A stretch of 22,500 nt of DNA from Plasmopara viticola (Eukaryota; Oomycota; Peronosporomycetes; Peronosporales; Peronosporaceae): assembly GCA_001695595.3 (NCBI GenBank), contig MBPM02000029.1, forward strand, positions 110,001 to 132,500. Reading direction: 5' to 3'. A program made the translations under genes and the position numbers. This document shows positions 10,700 to 19,683 of the stretch, in pieces. How positions within the stretch are numbered: the stretch's first letter is position 1; each line of letters begins with the position of its first letter. The notes beneath the pieces are model-generated. The model was not told where the DNA came from. It worked only from the letters and a program-made list of their open reading frames with translations, and searched no databases.

Positions 10700-11690
10700 A
10701 TGGCTCATGGAAAGAGCATCAAAAACCACGTCTAGAACACTAAAGGGAGAAGGGTTAAGTGCCCTGCATCCTGGATAAAGACGGCTGCGAAGGCGAAAAA
10801 TGGCATATTTTGCACCAAATTTGGGCCATTTTTGCCGCACTAAAAATGTTATAAATCAGCAACCACTGCGAGTTACGGGCCCTACTCTTGGGTGCGGACA
10901 TGTCCAAGCATGCCTCAAACAATCCTGAGGCGTCTGCAGGTCAGTTGTCGTTTGCGCTACGAAGATTTAAATCTTTGTGCCTAAAAATGCAAAAGTTCAA
11001 AATGCGTGAAATAGCTGTTTTAAGGATCTACAGCCAAGGGACTTGATTGTGCGCATTTGGATTTTAGTTCACGTGAAAGAGCATGAAAAAACACATCTAG
11101 AACACTAAAATCTGTAGACGAGACTACTCGTCTTCTAAGATTTATAGAGCCACTTATGTAAATTCTTAAACATTTTTAAGAGATTTTGAGGCGATTTTGC
11201 CGCACTAAAAAATTCATAACTTGACAACTACTGCGAGTTAAGGGCCCTAATTTTGGGTGTGGACATGTCCAAGCATGCCCCAAACGATCCCAAAGAGTCT
11301 GCAAGCCGGATGTTGCTTGCGGTACGAAGACTTAAAAGTTTGTGCCTAAAAAGGCATAAAATTGAAAAAATATGTGAAATACCCATTTTAAGGATCTACA
11401 GCCAAGGGACTTACTTGTGCGCATTTAAATTTTAGTTCACGTGAAAGAGCATGAAAAAACACATCTAGAACACTAAGACCCGTAGACGAGACTACTCGTC
11501 TTCCAAGATTTATAGAGCCACTTATGTAAATTCTTAAACATTTTTGATGAGATTTCAAGGCCATTTTTGCCGCACTAAAAAACTCATAACTTCACAACTA
11601 CTTCGAGTTACGGGCTCTAATTTTGTATGCAGTCGTGTAAATACACACACTAGACAATCCCGTTTCGTCTGCAAGCCGGACTTTTTTTGC
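10700..11690. repeat. Tandem repeat of about 370 bp, about 2.7 copies
   Basis: The phrase GAAAGAGCAT followed by CATCTAGAACACTAA (CGTCTAGAACACTAA in the first copy) recurs at about 10710, 11075 and 11445. TGCGAGTTACGGGCCCTA or variants recur at about 10867, 11231 and 11604. GGACATGTCCAAGCATGCC occurs in the first two copies. The second and third copies are closest. Both also carry AGACGAG-acta-CTCGTCT, a 7 bp stem hairpin. The first copy is more diverged and the third is cut short. A 60-codon open frame (11253-11435) lies in the repeat and is not credible as a gene. Confidence 0.88.
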
Positions 11691-12009
11691 AGAGCATAAA
11701 ATTAATTTGTTCGGACTAAAAATGAAAATAGTTGAAAATCTTGCACATATATCCCTATAACTTTTGAACCACTGAAGTTAGACGTTCTCCGATTGCACCA
11801 TCGTACGCAGAATAAAATTCTGCATCGAATACATGTGCGACATAAAAAATACATGCTAACAAAAAAAGTACAGGTTGTACATAAATCTACCTTTGATATT
11901 CGGATTCAGCATAAAAAATTACATATGATAGGCTGTGATAGATAAAACAGTTTTTGGGTTTTGAGCGAGCTAGAGCACTAAACGTGTTCTGACATAAAAT
12001 AGACTTGAT
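11691..12009. other. Spacer downstream of the 5S gene, no feature seen
   Basis: AT-rich unique sequence between the 370 bp repeat and the 3' end of the 5S gene. No open frame, repeat or motif stands out. Confidence 0.5.
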
Positions 12010-12013
12010 AAAA
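12010..12013 (-). terminator. Pol III terminator of the 5S rRNA gene
   Basis: On the minus strand a TTTT run follows directly after the inferred 5S 3' end (GTCTATAC then TTTTATC). A run of four or more T is the standard Pol III stop signal. Confidence 0.7.
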
Positions 12014-12014
12014 G

Positions 12015-12091
12015 TATAGACAGCACACGGACTTCCCCGGTGGTCACCCACCCGAGTACTACCCGAGCTTGAGGCTGCTTAACTTCACAGA
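12015..12091 (-). pseudogene. 5S rRNA gene, 3' part (nt 43 to about 119, including one target duplication copy)
   Basis: On the minus strand the sequence gives the 5S internal control region and 3' half: GAAGTTAAGCAGCCTC (box A region), GGGTAGTACTCGGGTGGGTG (start of box C region), and a 3' end GTCTAT. It pairs with the other half of the gene at 19090-19143: helix I GUAGAC with GUCUAU, helix II AGGCUG with CAGCCU. Joined, the two parts have the expected length of about 119 nt. Two insertions, LINE-R and a SINE, now separate them by about 7 kb, so no intact 5S RNA can be made from this copy. Its strand is the same as 18S and 28S. Confidence 0.92.
12075..12091. repeat. Target-site duplication, copy 3 (SINE 3' side)
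   Basis: CTGCTTAACTTCACAGA on the plus strand is the 5S sequence at nt 43-59. It is identical over 17 bp to 12416-12432, and the two copies flank the SINE. Confidence 0.92.
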
Positions 12092-12415
12092 GATTTAAGC
12101 TACCGGAACCCACGCGCTAGGACTAAGCTGTCTCTATCGCGGAATGCTGATAGCAATCCGACCCATCTTGGGACCGGGTTCCGTACCCCTCATTACACTA
12201 TGGGGCTTTTTCGGTCAGTGGGGCGTCCCCCCCCCCCAACCCTTTTATTACCCAATCGGGCACGAGTTGGTAGGGCAGTCACACACTCGGGTGTGATTGA
12301 TCGTCCACTTTAGTGACCTATCTCCGGCTTCCTTAATTCGGATCCTATGGGTATCGAACCAGGTACCTCCCGGTCCTGGGTCGAACGGCTAACCGCTCGA
12401 GCCACAGGGTCGGTT
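12092..12415 (-). mobile_element. tRNA-headed SINE inserted in the 5S target site
   Basis: A 324 bp element read on the minus strand, bounded by exact 17 bp duplications of 5S sequence. Its 5' head (about 12341-12413) resembles a tRNA: a box A-like TGGCTCGAGCGGTTA at 12390-12404 and a box B-like GGTTCGATACC at 12350-12360, the internal Pol III promoter of tRNA-derived SINEs. The body has no open frame and includes a G/C homopolymer (C11 on the plus strand at about 12228-12238). Its 3' end (TAGCTTAAATC) meets TCTGTGAAG of 5S, the same junction used by LINE-R. No reverse transcriptase is encoded, so it must use that of another element; LINE-R or its relatives are the natural candidates. Confidence 0.85.
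12350..12404 (-). promoter_or_regulatory. Internal Pol III promoter (boxes A and B) of the SINE
   Basis: Box A-like TGGCTCGAGCGGTTA and box B-like GGTTCGATACC stand in tRNA order and spacing on the minus strand. The region does not fold into a convincing complete tRNA cloverleaf, so it is called a SINE head and not a tRNA gene. Confidence 0.75.
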
Positions 12416-12432
12416 CTGCTTAACTTCACAGA
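12416..12432. repeat. Target-site duplication, copy 2 (between LINE-R and SINE)
   Basis: CTGCTTAACTTCACAGA matches 12075-12091 over 17 bp, and matches 19090-19101 over the last 12 bp (16 bp with one mismatch). It serves as the right border of the SINE and the left (3') border of LINE-R. Confidence 0.92.
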
Positions 12433-12633
12433 TAAATAAATTTCATTACGCTTTATCCAGCAAATTGCCTAGCTACCGTTTTCTATCAACTTGATCGCTA
12501 AGGTTTACAGGCTAAAAAATCGAAGTAAAGTAATACGCGAAGTCGAAACTTGTGATGGTTGTCCGAAGCTTGGTTGAGTTGAGCTCAATACCCGTGTTTT
12601 GTCAAGACAAGTCACATCGGTAATAGCTCTTGG
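12433..12633 (-). other. 3' UTR of LINE-R
   Basis: Short non-coding tail after the ORF2 TGA. It ends in a T/A-rich AAATTTATTTA directly against the 5S target duplication, with no long poly(A). It contains GGTAGCT, also present near the SINE 3' end; that match is too short to prove a shared tail. Confidence 0.65.
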
Positions 12634-13983
12634 TCATGGCGGCTGGTCCAGTGGGGGCCGCGTTGGTTGGACGGTTGGTGGCTGAGACTGGGAGAGCCCG
12701 ATAGTGTCCATCAAGTCCAGGAGTTGGCGCCGTTGACATCCAGAGTGGCTAATCGTTTTGAGCAGAAGATCTTGGTAATAGCGCTCAACATGAAGTGCCA
12801 CCACCGCCTTGATTCGTGCTTGAACGTCTATCCGGTTGGCTGGGAGCTCGTGGAAGCGAATATCGTTCCGGTGCATCCATAAGCAGCGTAAGATGACGGC
12901 CCGCACTATGTGAAAAATCACAAAGAGACTGTAGCCGTATTGGGACTTGGCCGACGGTGTAGGCTCGACGTTGAACCACAGTATCGCTTCCCATTCGAGT
13001 TTCGTCGAGAACAGCGCTTGAAAGGTGGCAAGCCATTCATTCCAAGTGTTGGCTGCAAACTCGCAGTACCAAAAGAGATGTGGAGCCGTTTCAAGCACGC
13101 CGCAGTGGTGGCACAAGCACTGAACGCCTTGTAGATGTTGGAGGCGGTAGCCGAGGTATAACGCGTTGTGCTGGAGCCTGTAAAGTAGATCCGAGTAGAC
13201 GGGTAACACGTGCTTCCCCATCTTGATATCTCGGCTCCACATCGATTGGGCCGGGCCCCTTTCCACTCCGAGGCGAGGAAGCGGCAGGTCCGGAACCTTG
13301 TAGCTGGATATCGCGGTTCGTATCCTAGCAACGCTTAGCTCAGCAATTTCATATGTGTCGAAGACCCATGCGTGGAATGCTGCGTGGCGTTGGACTGATT
13401 GGATCGGTCCGATCGGGTATTCGGCGGGCGAGTTGAGAAGTCGATCGGCTTTGTCCAAAAAGTTGGAACAAGAGCGTACGCTGATAATCCGCCCCGGTGC
13501 AAGGTGGCTGAGAGATTGGGAGAGTCTCGCTGCCGTCACCGGTCGCTCACAGATCCGAAACAGATCCACAGGGCGAAGGATACCGTTGTTGGCCAGGAGG
13601 GTAACCAACCCGAGTGGCCGCGCGGTTCCGGCCAGTGTGCGTCCACGGTGGCTGTAGGCGATGTCTGCGTTGTCAAGTATCGGCGTTGTAAGCCTGTCGA
13701 ACTTGACTTGGAGACGAGTGGCCTTTGCTCGAAGTCGAGTGTGCCACGTGAATAGCACGAAGTGCCAGTAGGTCCCTAATGCTGTCCAGCGGGTAGACCG
13801 TCGGGAAACCGCGTAGTCTGGGCTGGTAGTCACGGGTGCGTATAGTATGTCGAAGTCCTTCCCCCACGGAGCTGCGGCTTGGTCGAAAAGATGAATAACA
13901 GGGGCTGCCCACGAGGGAATGGTCTTTCCTGGGGGAGTCCGCCTCGCTAAGATCACCTTGCAGAGCATGTGCAGTTGAAGGCT
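12634..13983 (-). pseudogene. LINE-R ORF2, C-terminal part with CCHC finger
   Basis: This continues the RT frame after a premature TAA at 13984-13986, and the sequence resumes immediately in the same frame. It contains DFDILYAPV (compare GFDILYAPI in LINE-L), YRLQHNAL, a finger C-x2-C-x7-H-x4-C in CHHCGVLETAPHLFWYC, and LWMHRNDIRF. It ends in a Pro/Gln-rich tail (SQSQPPTVQPTRPPLDQPP) at TGA 12634-12636. The finger is of the zf-RVT type that follows the RT in many LINEs, probably a nucleic-acid contact. Overlapping open frames on both strands here are shadows. Confidence 0.85.
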
Positions 13984-16446
13984 TTAAATCATATCGGGGA
14001 TGGGAGCGAGACCCAGTCCGCCTTTATGAGAGGGGATAAACCACCAAGTCCTGGGGAGAGCGTTGGAGGCCCTGAACCGGCAAAGAAAGCGCGAAATTAG
14101 CTTCATAAGCTGGTCTTGGAATCCAGTTGGGGGAACGTGACAGACGCTAGCCGAATACCACAGTGTTGGCAGAATAATTTGCTGTAGAATCATGACTTGG
14201 CCACGCAACGTGCGTGCCCGGTGAAGCCATAGTGAGCACTTGGTTTCCATTTCTGTAAGTAAGTGCTGGAGCCGGTCAGCGTCTCTGAGAGTCGGGCCGT
14301 AAAGTATTCCCAACAGCTTAGCGCGTTCTGTGCTTCCAACCACGATCACTCCCAGCTCGGATAAGGACTGGCGTGAGGGCTCGTTCTCAGCTGACCAAGA
14401 GTGAAAGGGGAGTATCACTGTCTTGTCCTTGTTGAGCCGCATCCCCGAAGCTGCACAGAAGTCTTCCACTTGGCTGAGAAAGAACTTGGTGTGCTTGAGG
14501 TCGTAAAGGAGTCCGGTGCAATCATCGGCGAAGCTGATCACCGAGTGCGTTGTACTTCCACTACGCAAACCATAATCCTGCAGCTTCACCCTTAGAAGGT
14601 TCAACATAGGCTCAATGAAAAGCACAAAAAGTGCCGGATAGAGGGGGTCTCCCTGTCGAACCCCCGCGCCCAGTTCAAACGGACTTAACGGGCGGCCGTT
14701 GAACATGAGTGATACCAGGGTTCCTGGAAAAAGGACCCGGATCCAGCGCCTGAACGTGTCGCCGAACCCAAAATGCCTCAAGACCATGTCAAGTGCTTCC
14801 CAAACGACACTATCGAAGGCCTTGGCGAAGTCGAGTAAAACCGCCCCGGCTGGTGATCCTTCCTTGCCGAACAGCTGGGATAAGGCCTGAAACCGCAAGT
14901 GCGCGTGACGGATATCCCGTCCCGGAACAAACCCATATTGGTCGGAGTGGAGAAGGTAGTTGAGGATCGAGCCCAGGCGGTGGGCAAGAATCTTGGGTCC
15001 CAATTTGGCATCCACATTCAGGAGCGTGATTGGTCGATAGTTGCTGGGGACCTTGCGGTCTCCTTTCTTGTACAACAACGAGACTTGAGCACGCCGCTGG
15101 AATTTAGTCATGCGGCCGAGTTGGAGTTGGGCCGCGTAGACAACCTCCAAAACACGGCTCCAAAGAGAAGGGTTGGTCTTGTAATACTCGACTGGAAGGC
15201 CGTCGGGTCCCGGCGTTTTGCCGGCCGAAGTATGTGATATCGCCCAGTGGAATTCGTTCGCCGTAAAGGGGCTGTCCAAATAAGCCTGATCCTTTGGCGC
15301 CAATCGAGTCTTGGTGTGTTGGAGTATCCGGGAGAGCTTGATGCTGTTCCAGTTGGGCTTGACGTGTCCGAACTCCTTGGACGGTGAGCAGTACACGCCA
15401 GACCAATACGAAGAGAAGGCCTTGCAAGTGGGCACAAGATCTTCGGCCGTATCCACAGGAATGGGCGTCTTGTGGAGGGCCTGGGGTGGACGAAAGAAGT
15501 ACTTGGAGCAATGCTCAGTCTGCTTGAGGTCCGAGGCAAATTTTTGCTTGGACGCATAATGAGCTTGCTCTTCCAGTTTTTCCTTAAGCTCAGCCCTCGC
15601 GGCCGTAAGCTGAACGGTGAAGTCGTCAACTGAGTTGGTAGCCTGGGCATGTTGTAGTGCGTTCACTTTGAGGTGGAGGTCTTCAAGTGTCCGCTGGCGC
15701 TCGTTCTTCTTGGATTGAAAAAGCTCCCTTAGAAAGATCGAGTCTCTTCGCTTGTGTTCGTCGAGAAGGCAACCGGGATTGTAGGAGCTACTGTTGGGAC
15801 TTCGGAAAGAGTCTGCGAGCTCATGAAGCGAGTGATGCAGATGTTCCTGTGCCTCCGGGAGCTGGATGACCCAAGTTGGACATTTCCATGGGGCCCGAGA
15901 AGGGGGCTTGAAGCAGGAAGTACCAAGTTGAAATGAAACTCCAGCGTGATCCCCTTGACCTGCCAAGCCTCGGAAGTCATGATGGATATCTTGGGTTGCT
16001 GAGTGGAAAAGTCGGGAGCTTACCAAGACGTAGTCGAGTCTGGAGCTGCTGTTGGGGCTAGTAAATTCTTGGACGTCTGGATGCTGGAGACGCCAGGCAT
16101 CCACCAAGTGCAAGGTGGTCATCCAGTTTAACAAGGCTTCTCGGCCTTGGACTCGGTTTCGATCCTCTTGCCTTGCTTGGTCGAGCTGACTTGAAAGGAC
16201 TGTATTCAAGTCACCAAGCACAAGGTGTTGAGAGTCTTCTTCGAAGGTGCGGGGGAGGGATGCAAAAAAGTCTGTCCGCTGGCTTGGCTGGACCGGAGCG
16301 TAGACCACGTGAATGTAGGTCACGGCAGAGTCCAATGTGCCTCGCACTAGCAAGTATCGGGGCAATATTTCCATGTAGGAGACATGCTGGCGTGTAACAT
16401 CATTAAGTGTGCGGATAGGGCACGAGGGTGTGATCAGTAGTCCTAC
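13984..16446 (-). pseudogene. LINE-R ORF2, central part: rest of endonuclease, linker and reverse transcriptase
   Basis: It begins just after a one-base frameshift (about 16445-16448). The endonuclease continues with YIHVVYAPV, LVLGDLNTVLSS, RLDYVLVS and a GDHAGVSF terminal motif. A charged linker follows (KKNERQRTLEDL; EKLEEQAHY), then the RT: FVPGRDIRHAHLRF, LLDFAKAFDSVVW (motif A, 14812-14832), GVRQGDPLYPALF (motif B), SFADDCTGLL (motif C, FADD at 14521-14532), MRLNKDKT (D) and KLLGILYGP (E). The frame ends at a TAA (13984-13986) inside a region that aligns with uninterrupted LINE-L sequence after SHKGGLGL, so this stop is a mutation. Confidence 0.93.
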
Positions 16447-16703
16447 CCATTGTGCCCGGTAAAGGTGTCTGTGTTGTCGTGCGACCAAAAGCTGATCTTC
16501 AGCTGTGAAGCCGTATTCCAGTGATGTTTTGCTCGTTTAAAGCTTTTGATGCCCGTGAACTTTGTCTCTTGCAAACCCACAATGTGGAAGTTGTTTGAAA
16601 AGAAGTTCAGGGTACGTTGTGTTACGTTATTCAAACCATTCGCGTTGAGAGAGAACCCTCTCAGAGTCCAATTCCCATAAGGGGTCAATCGTGGAGCGAA
16701 GGT
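16443..16703 (-). pseudogene. LINE-R ORF2, N-terminal part: start of AP-like endonuclease
   Basis: The frame opens after a TAG at 16704-16706 and encodes WTLRGFSLNANGLN (catalytic Asn) and LQETKFTG (catalytic Glu), ending at TAG 16443-16445. The protein resumes in another frame; restoring one G in the GGG at about 16446-16448 would be enough to explain it. There is no ATG in this frame before the catalytic Asn motif. It overlaps the ORF1 end (16627) by 77 nt in the +1 frame, as in LINE-L. Confidence 0.85.
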
Positions 16704-18579
16704 CTACCGGGACAGGCCCTGCCAAAATGCGGTCCACTAAGGGCGACATTATTAAGTTGGCAAGGGTCGTGTCGTCCCATAGTAACCAGAGTGGGTGGGG
16801 CAGTGCCGATGCTGCCTTCCCCGTGAGCGCGCTCAGCTTAAGCGGGTCTGCGTAGATACTGGGTGCAATAATTTGCAGAGCCAGATCCGCTTCCGCCAGC
16901 CGTAGCTTGAGCCAGAATTGCACCTGGTCTGGACACAGCTGTCCCAGAACGGTCTGAAGATCGAGATCCTGCTGATCTGGATAAAGCGAGGACATCCGCT
17001 CAACCACACAGCATTCATCATCCAGTGTACAGGGTTGCATGGAGATTTCACGGAGGACGGCATGTCCGAAGGCTTTGGCACGAAGGTGCTGAAAGTTGCC
17101 CGTTGCCATGGTGTCGAACAAGACCCGGTGAAGACTGGGTTGAGCTTGTACTGACGCGATCACCAAATCCGGGTCGGTTTGCGAGCAGAATGAGCCCAAA
17201 AAGTCTTCAATCGTTGCGCATAATTCTTGAAGCGACATTTGTTCAACGTTGCTCTGTCGAACCGCCGCATTCATGGCCCCTTCCGTCGTCTCTGAAAGCT
17301 CCACATAGGAGGCTACGGACTGCGGTGGGTTCGTTGACTTATCCCACAGAATGAGGTTCTGGTCCGGAGGAATAGGTCCATCCTGACCATCGCTCAGCCA
17401 TTCATACGAGTTAATCGATGATATCATCGGGTACTCGGTTTGGGAGGGGGGGAGGCAGCGCAGATCTACCGCTGGATCTGCAATTGGGCCGAAGACCATG
17501 CACTTTGCCCGCTTAATGCGGTCCGGTGTACGATCCGTGGCCATAGTTACGCCAACAGGGAAGACGGCGGTGCTATCGTGGGGCCAAATCGACTTGGGAT
17601 TGGCTACGATTGCACCTTCGAGACCGTCCATAGAGCTGCGTTGGGAATACTCGTCATCAGATTGATCCCCACTATGTGGCTCACATTCTGACGAGGAGAC
17701 ATCGACCATTGCATCGCTATCACTGTCGTCGCTCTTGTCATCGAAAGCGGGCGGTATGCTGCCCGTTTCGTCTTGGTCAGGGCTTGGAGGCGTAGGCGTA
17801 GGCGTAGCTTGACGATCCTGACGTCCTTTTCCCCGAAGCTCCTTGATGAAAGGTGGGACGATGCTGTTGAAGGCACGGTTGCGGTGATGTACCACAGTGT
17901 AACCTTGTCCAGTGAATTGGATTTGGCGAAGCGGAACGCGCTTGCTCAACATCACCGACGCTGGGGGCAACTTTTGATTGAAGTATACCCGTCGGCTGCG
18001 GGAGCGGAGACCTCCGATGGTATGAGCAGGTGTAATATACACCGGGGGCGTGCCTTGGTTAGCAAACCAGTCGTAGATGACGCCGTCCGTTGCGTCGTCG
18101 GGTAGGCGCTGTAGATCCACGTAATACCAATGGGAGTACTTCGAGTACGGTTGGAGTTTGAACTTGCGACCACAAATGTTCACAGATTAGCCCCCCAATT
18201 TCGCACAAAGGTCCCGGTCGGTACACTGGAAGCTGATCCCAGCGTTGCGGACTGTCTTGAAGTCGCGGAGATTGCCGAGGTTCGAGGTCCACGTGACGCT
18301 TTGTGGAGTCGAACCCAGCGAGGTCATGATCTCGGTGTCCAAGAAGGTGGCTGTTAGCTCCCGGGCTGGGATCCACATGGGTAGAAGCAGCTCGGGGGAA
18401 ACTTGTTGCGGGACGCCAGCCAGGGCGGCGCAGCGTTTGTCCCGTTGGTCCCGGTCGGGATCCAGCAAGGCTGCCTCCGCCTTCTCAAAGACGGCGTCAG
18501 CAGGGCGCGAATGTTCGGTCCGTGGCGCGGTGTTGTGCCATGTTTGGCGCCAAGCCTTGTCGCGTTGGGGGCCCGTCAT
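16627..18579 (-). pseudogene. LINE-R ORF1 protein gene with one in-frame TAA
   Basis: About 650 codons from the first ATG (18579, after an upstream in-frame TAG at 18658-18660) to TAA at 16627-16629. A TAA at 18187-18189 (codon 131) interrupts it; the frame continues on both sides. After it comes a segment that may be an RRM-like fold (YYVDLQRLPDDATDG through RRVYFNQKLPP and PLRQIQF). This is followed by a basic stretch, an acidic Ser/Asp-rich tract (DDKSDDSDSDAMVDVSSSE) and a Leu-rich C-terminal part. No CCHC knuckle was seen. LINE ORF1 products usually bind the element RNA, and that role is inferred here. The acidic tract resembles the end of ORF1 in LINE-L. Whether the first 130 codons form one protein with the rest in active copies is likely but unproven. 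Confidence 0.75.
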
Positions 18580-19089
18580 AGCTGGAGAGTACTGCGGAGT
18601 ACTAACCACTAGTTGCGAATGAACGCAGGAAACTGTGGAGACGCGCTTACTGCGTCTCTAGTATCAAAGGATACTTAAGCCAACACTAGTCGAAAGGTAC
18701 CTCAATACCCGGACACAGTGAAGGTGCAGCCTACAAAGTATGCTCGCTTCCACTCCACGTGGAATTGAACTTTTCGTTGACTCACGTCAGTACGGCCTAG
18801 CGTCCTGGTGGGTGAGTCGCACTACGATGTAGTTTAGGCGAAACCAGTCGATACCTTTCGGTAAGACTTAGCGCACTTAGTTCTTGTCCTCAGCAGGGAT
18901 GAGCCTACAGTAAACTGTAGGCGCCTAACTGTCTGAGTGACGCGAACTGCGGGGGCGGGGGTGGAGGCTCGGCACGACCCGGTGAACGGGGGGGGCGGAG
19001 CGGGGCGACTTGACAACTGGAGAAGCGGAGGAGCAAGCTTGGGCTTGTCTCTGTCCACTTGTGGGGTAGCTGGCAAATTGCGGAATGCC
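18580..19089 (-). other. 5' UTR of LINE-R
   Basis: A GC-rich leader upstream of ORF1 with G/C runs (for example a G8 at about 18988-18995 on the plus strand). Two small perfect hairpins are visible: GCCTACAGT-aa-ACTGTAGGC at 18903-18922, and GAGACGC with GCGTCTC at 18638-18658. The internal promoter expected of a LINE is not identifiable by eye. An 80-codon minus-strand open frame (18834-19076) is Pro-rich with no recognisable domain. Confidence 0.7.
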
Positions 19090-19101
19090 TAACTTCACAG
19101 A
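19090..19101. repeat. Target-site duplication, copy 1 (LINE-R 5' side)
   Basis: TAACTTCACAGA on the plus strand (5S nt 43-54) is identical to 12421-12432. The match extends to 16 bp with one mismatch if 19086-19089 is included. Confidence 0.9.
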
Positions 19102-19143
19102 GCAGACGGGATATGGTATTTTCAGCCTAATATGGCCGTCTAC
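19090..19143 (-). pseudogene. 5S rRNA gene, 5' part (nt 1-54)
   Basis: On the minus strand it reads GTAGACGGCCATATTAGGCT and on to CCCGTCTGCTCTGTGAAG. This has the same spacing as a standard eukaryotic 5S (GGCC at nt 7-10, CGUCU at nt 36-40, GAAG near nt 48-51). It supplies the 5' strands of helix I and helix II, whose partners are in the 12015-12091 part. LINE-R begins immediately downstream of nt 54. AT-rich TATATA sequence precedes the start (19153-19158), but its distance is too short to call a TATA box. Confidence 0.92.
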
Positions 19144-19683
19144 GAAAACTAATATATAAAACGTCTAATAGTGCTTGGTAATCTAACATTTTATACTACT
19201 ACATGAATGGTGAAATGCACTACAAAAAAATGGGTGGCTAGCAGCCACTGCCTACTACACAGCATAATAAGACATCTGCTATGCTAGTCGATAGAACCAA
19301 CACCTTCACACACAGCAGTGCAGATAGCTTGCCGTTGCATATTCACACGTACGTGTCCTAACGACAAGGTGTCTAACACACATGACCAAGCATCGTATGC
19401 GACATTTTTATGCATATTCGCACTAGACATCATGGACACCTTGTGCATGTACAGCGCACGCTTCGCTTAAGTACGACACTACATTGTCATATATAAAGTG
19501 CTCTTCCTCCCGTCACCTTACGTCACTTTCATGTACACGACCGTACGCCACCTACCGAACCTTCCTCCATTTCCGCTTGCGAATCCGCGCTTCCTCTCCA
19601 TCGCCTTACCTTCTCCGTACATCCGCGTACCCTACGCTTCTTCCCTATTATTATTTCGAGCCAAATTTCTTCAAAAAACCATA
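19144..19683. other. Spacer upstream of the 5S gene, no gene seen
   Basis: Unique AT-rich sequence. Two overlapping open frames of 68-69 codons at 19484-19707 lie in a C/T-rich stretch and have no recognisable motif, so they are not called. Confidence 0.5.

Larger units (their letters stand above)
12433..19089 (-). mobile_element. LINE-R: full-length but mutated non-LTR retrotransposon inserted in the 5S rRNA gene
   Basis: This element of about 6.65 kb is read on the minus strand, in the same sense as the 5S gene. Order: 5' UTR (19089-18580), ORF1 (18579-16627), ORF2 overlapping it in the +1 frame (open from 16703 to 12634), and a 201 bp 3' UTR ending in AAATTTATTTA. Exact 12 bp copies of 5S nt 43-54 flank it (19090-19101 and 12421-12432). 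Both 5S halves can be recognised on the two sides, so both ends are defined. It has an in-frame TAA in ORF1 and a frameshift plus a TAA in ORF2, so this copy is inactive. Its GC content is visibly higher than the surrounding spacer. Tx1-group elements such as Mutsu are known to target 5S genes in animals; membership here is an inference. Confidence 0.93.

Noticed and set aside
12127..12132. GCTGTC at 12127-12132 (plus strand) looks like the partner of the 5S 3' end, suggesting a complete 5S-like gene at 12019-12132
   Set aside because: The intervening sequence does not resemble a 5S 5' half, while 19090-19143 fits it base for base in spacing and pairing. The short pairing is coincidental and lies inside the SINE.
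12341..12413. Functional tRNA gene on the minus strand
   Set aside because: Boxes A and B are good, but the acceptor and D stems do not pair well, and the region is the 5' head of a longer element bounded by target duplications.
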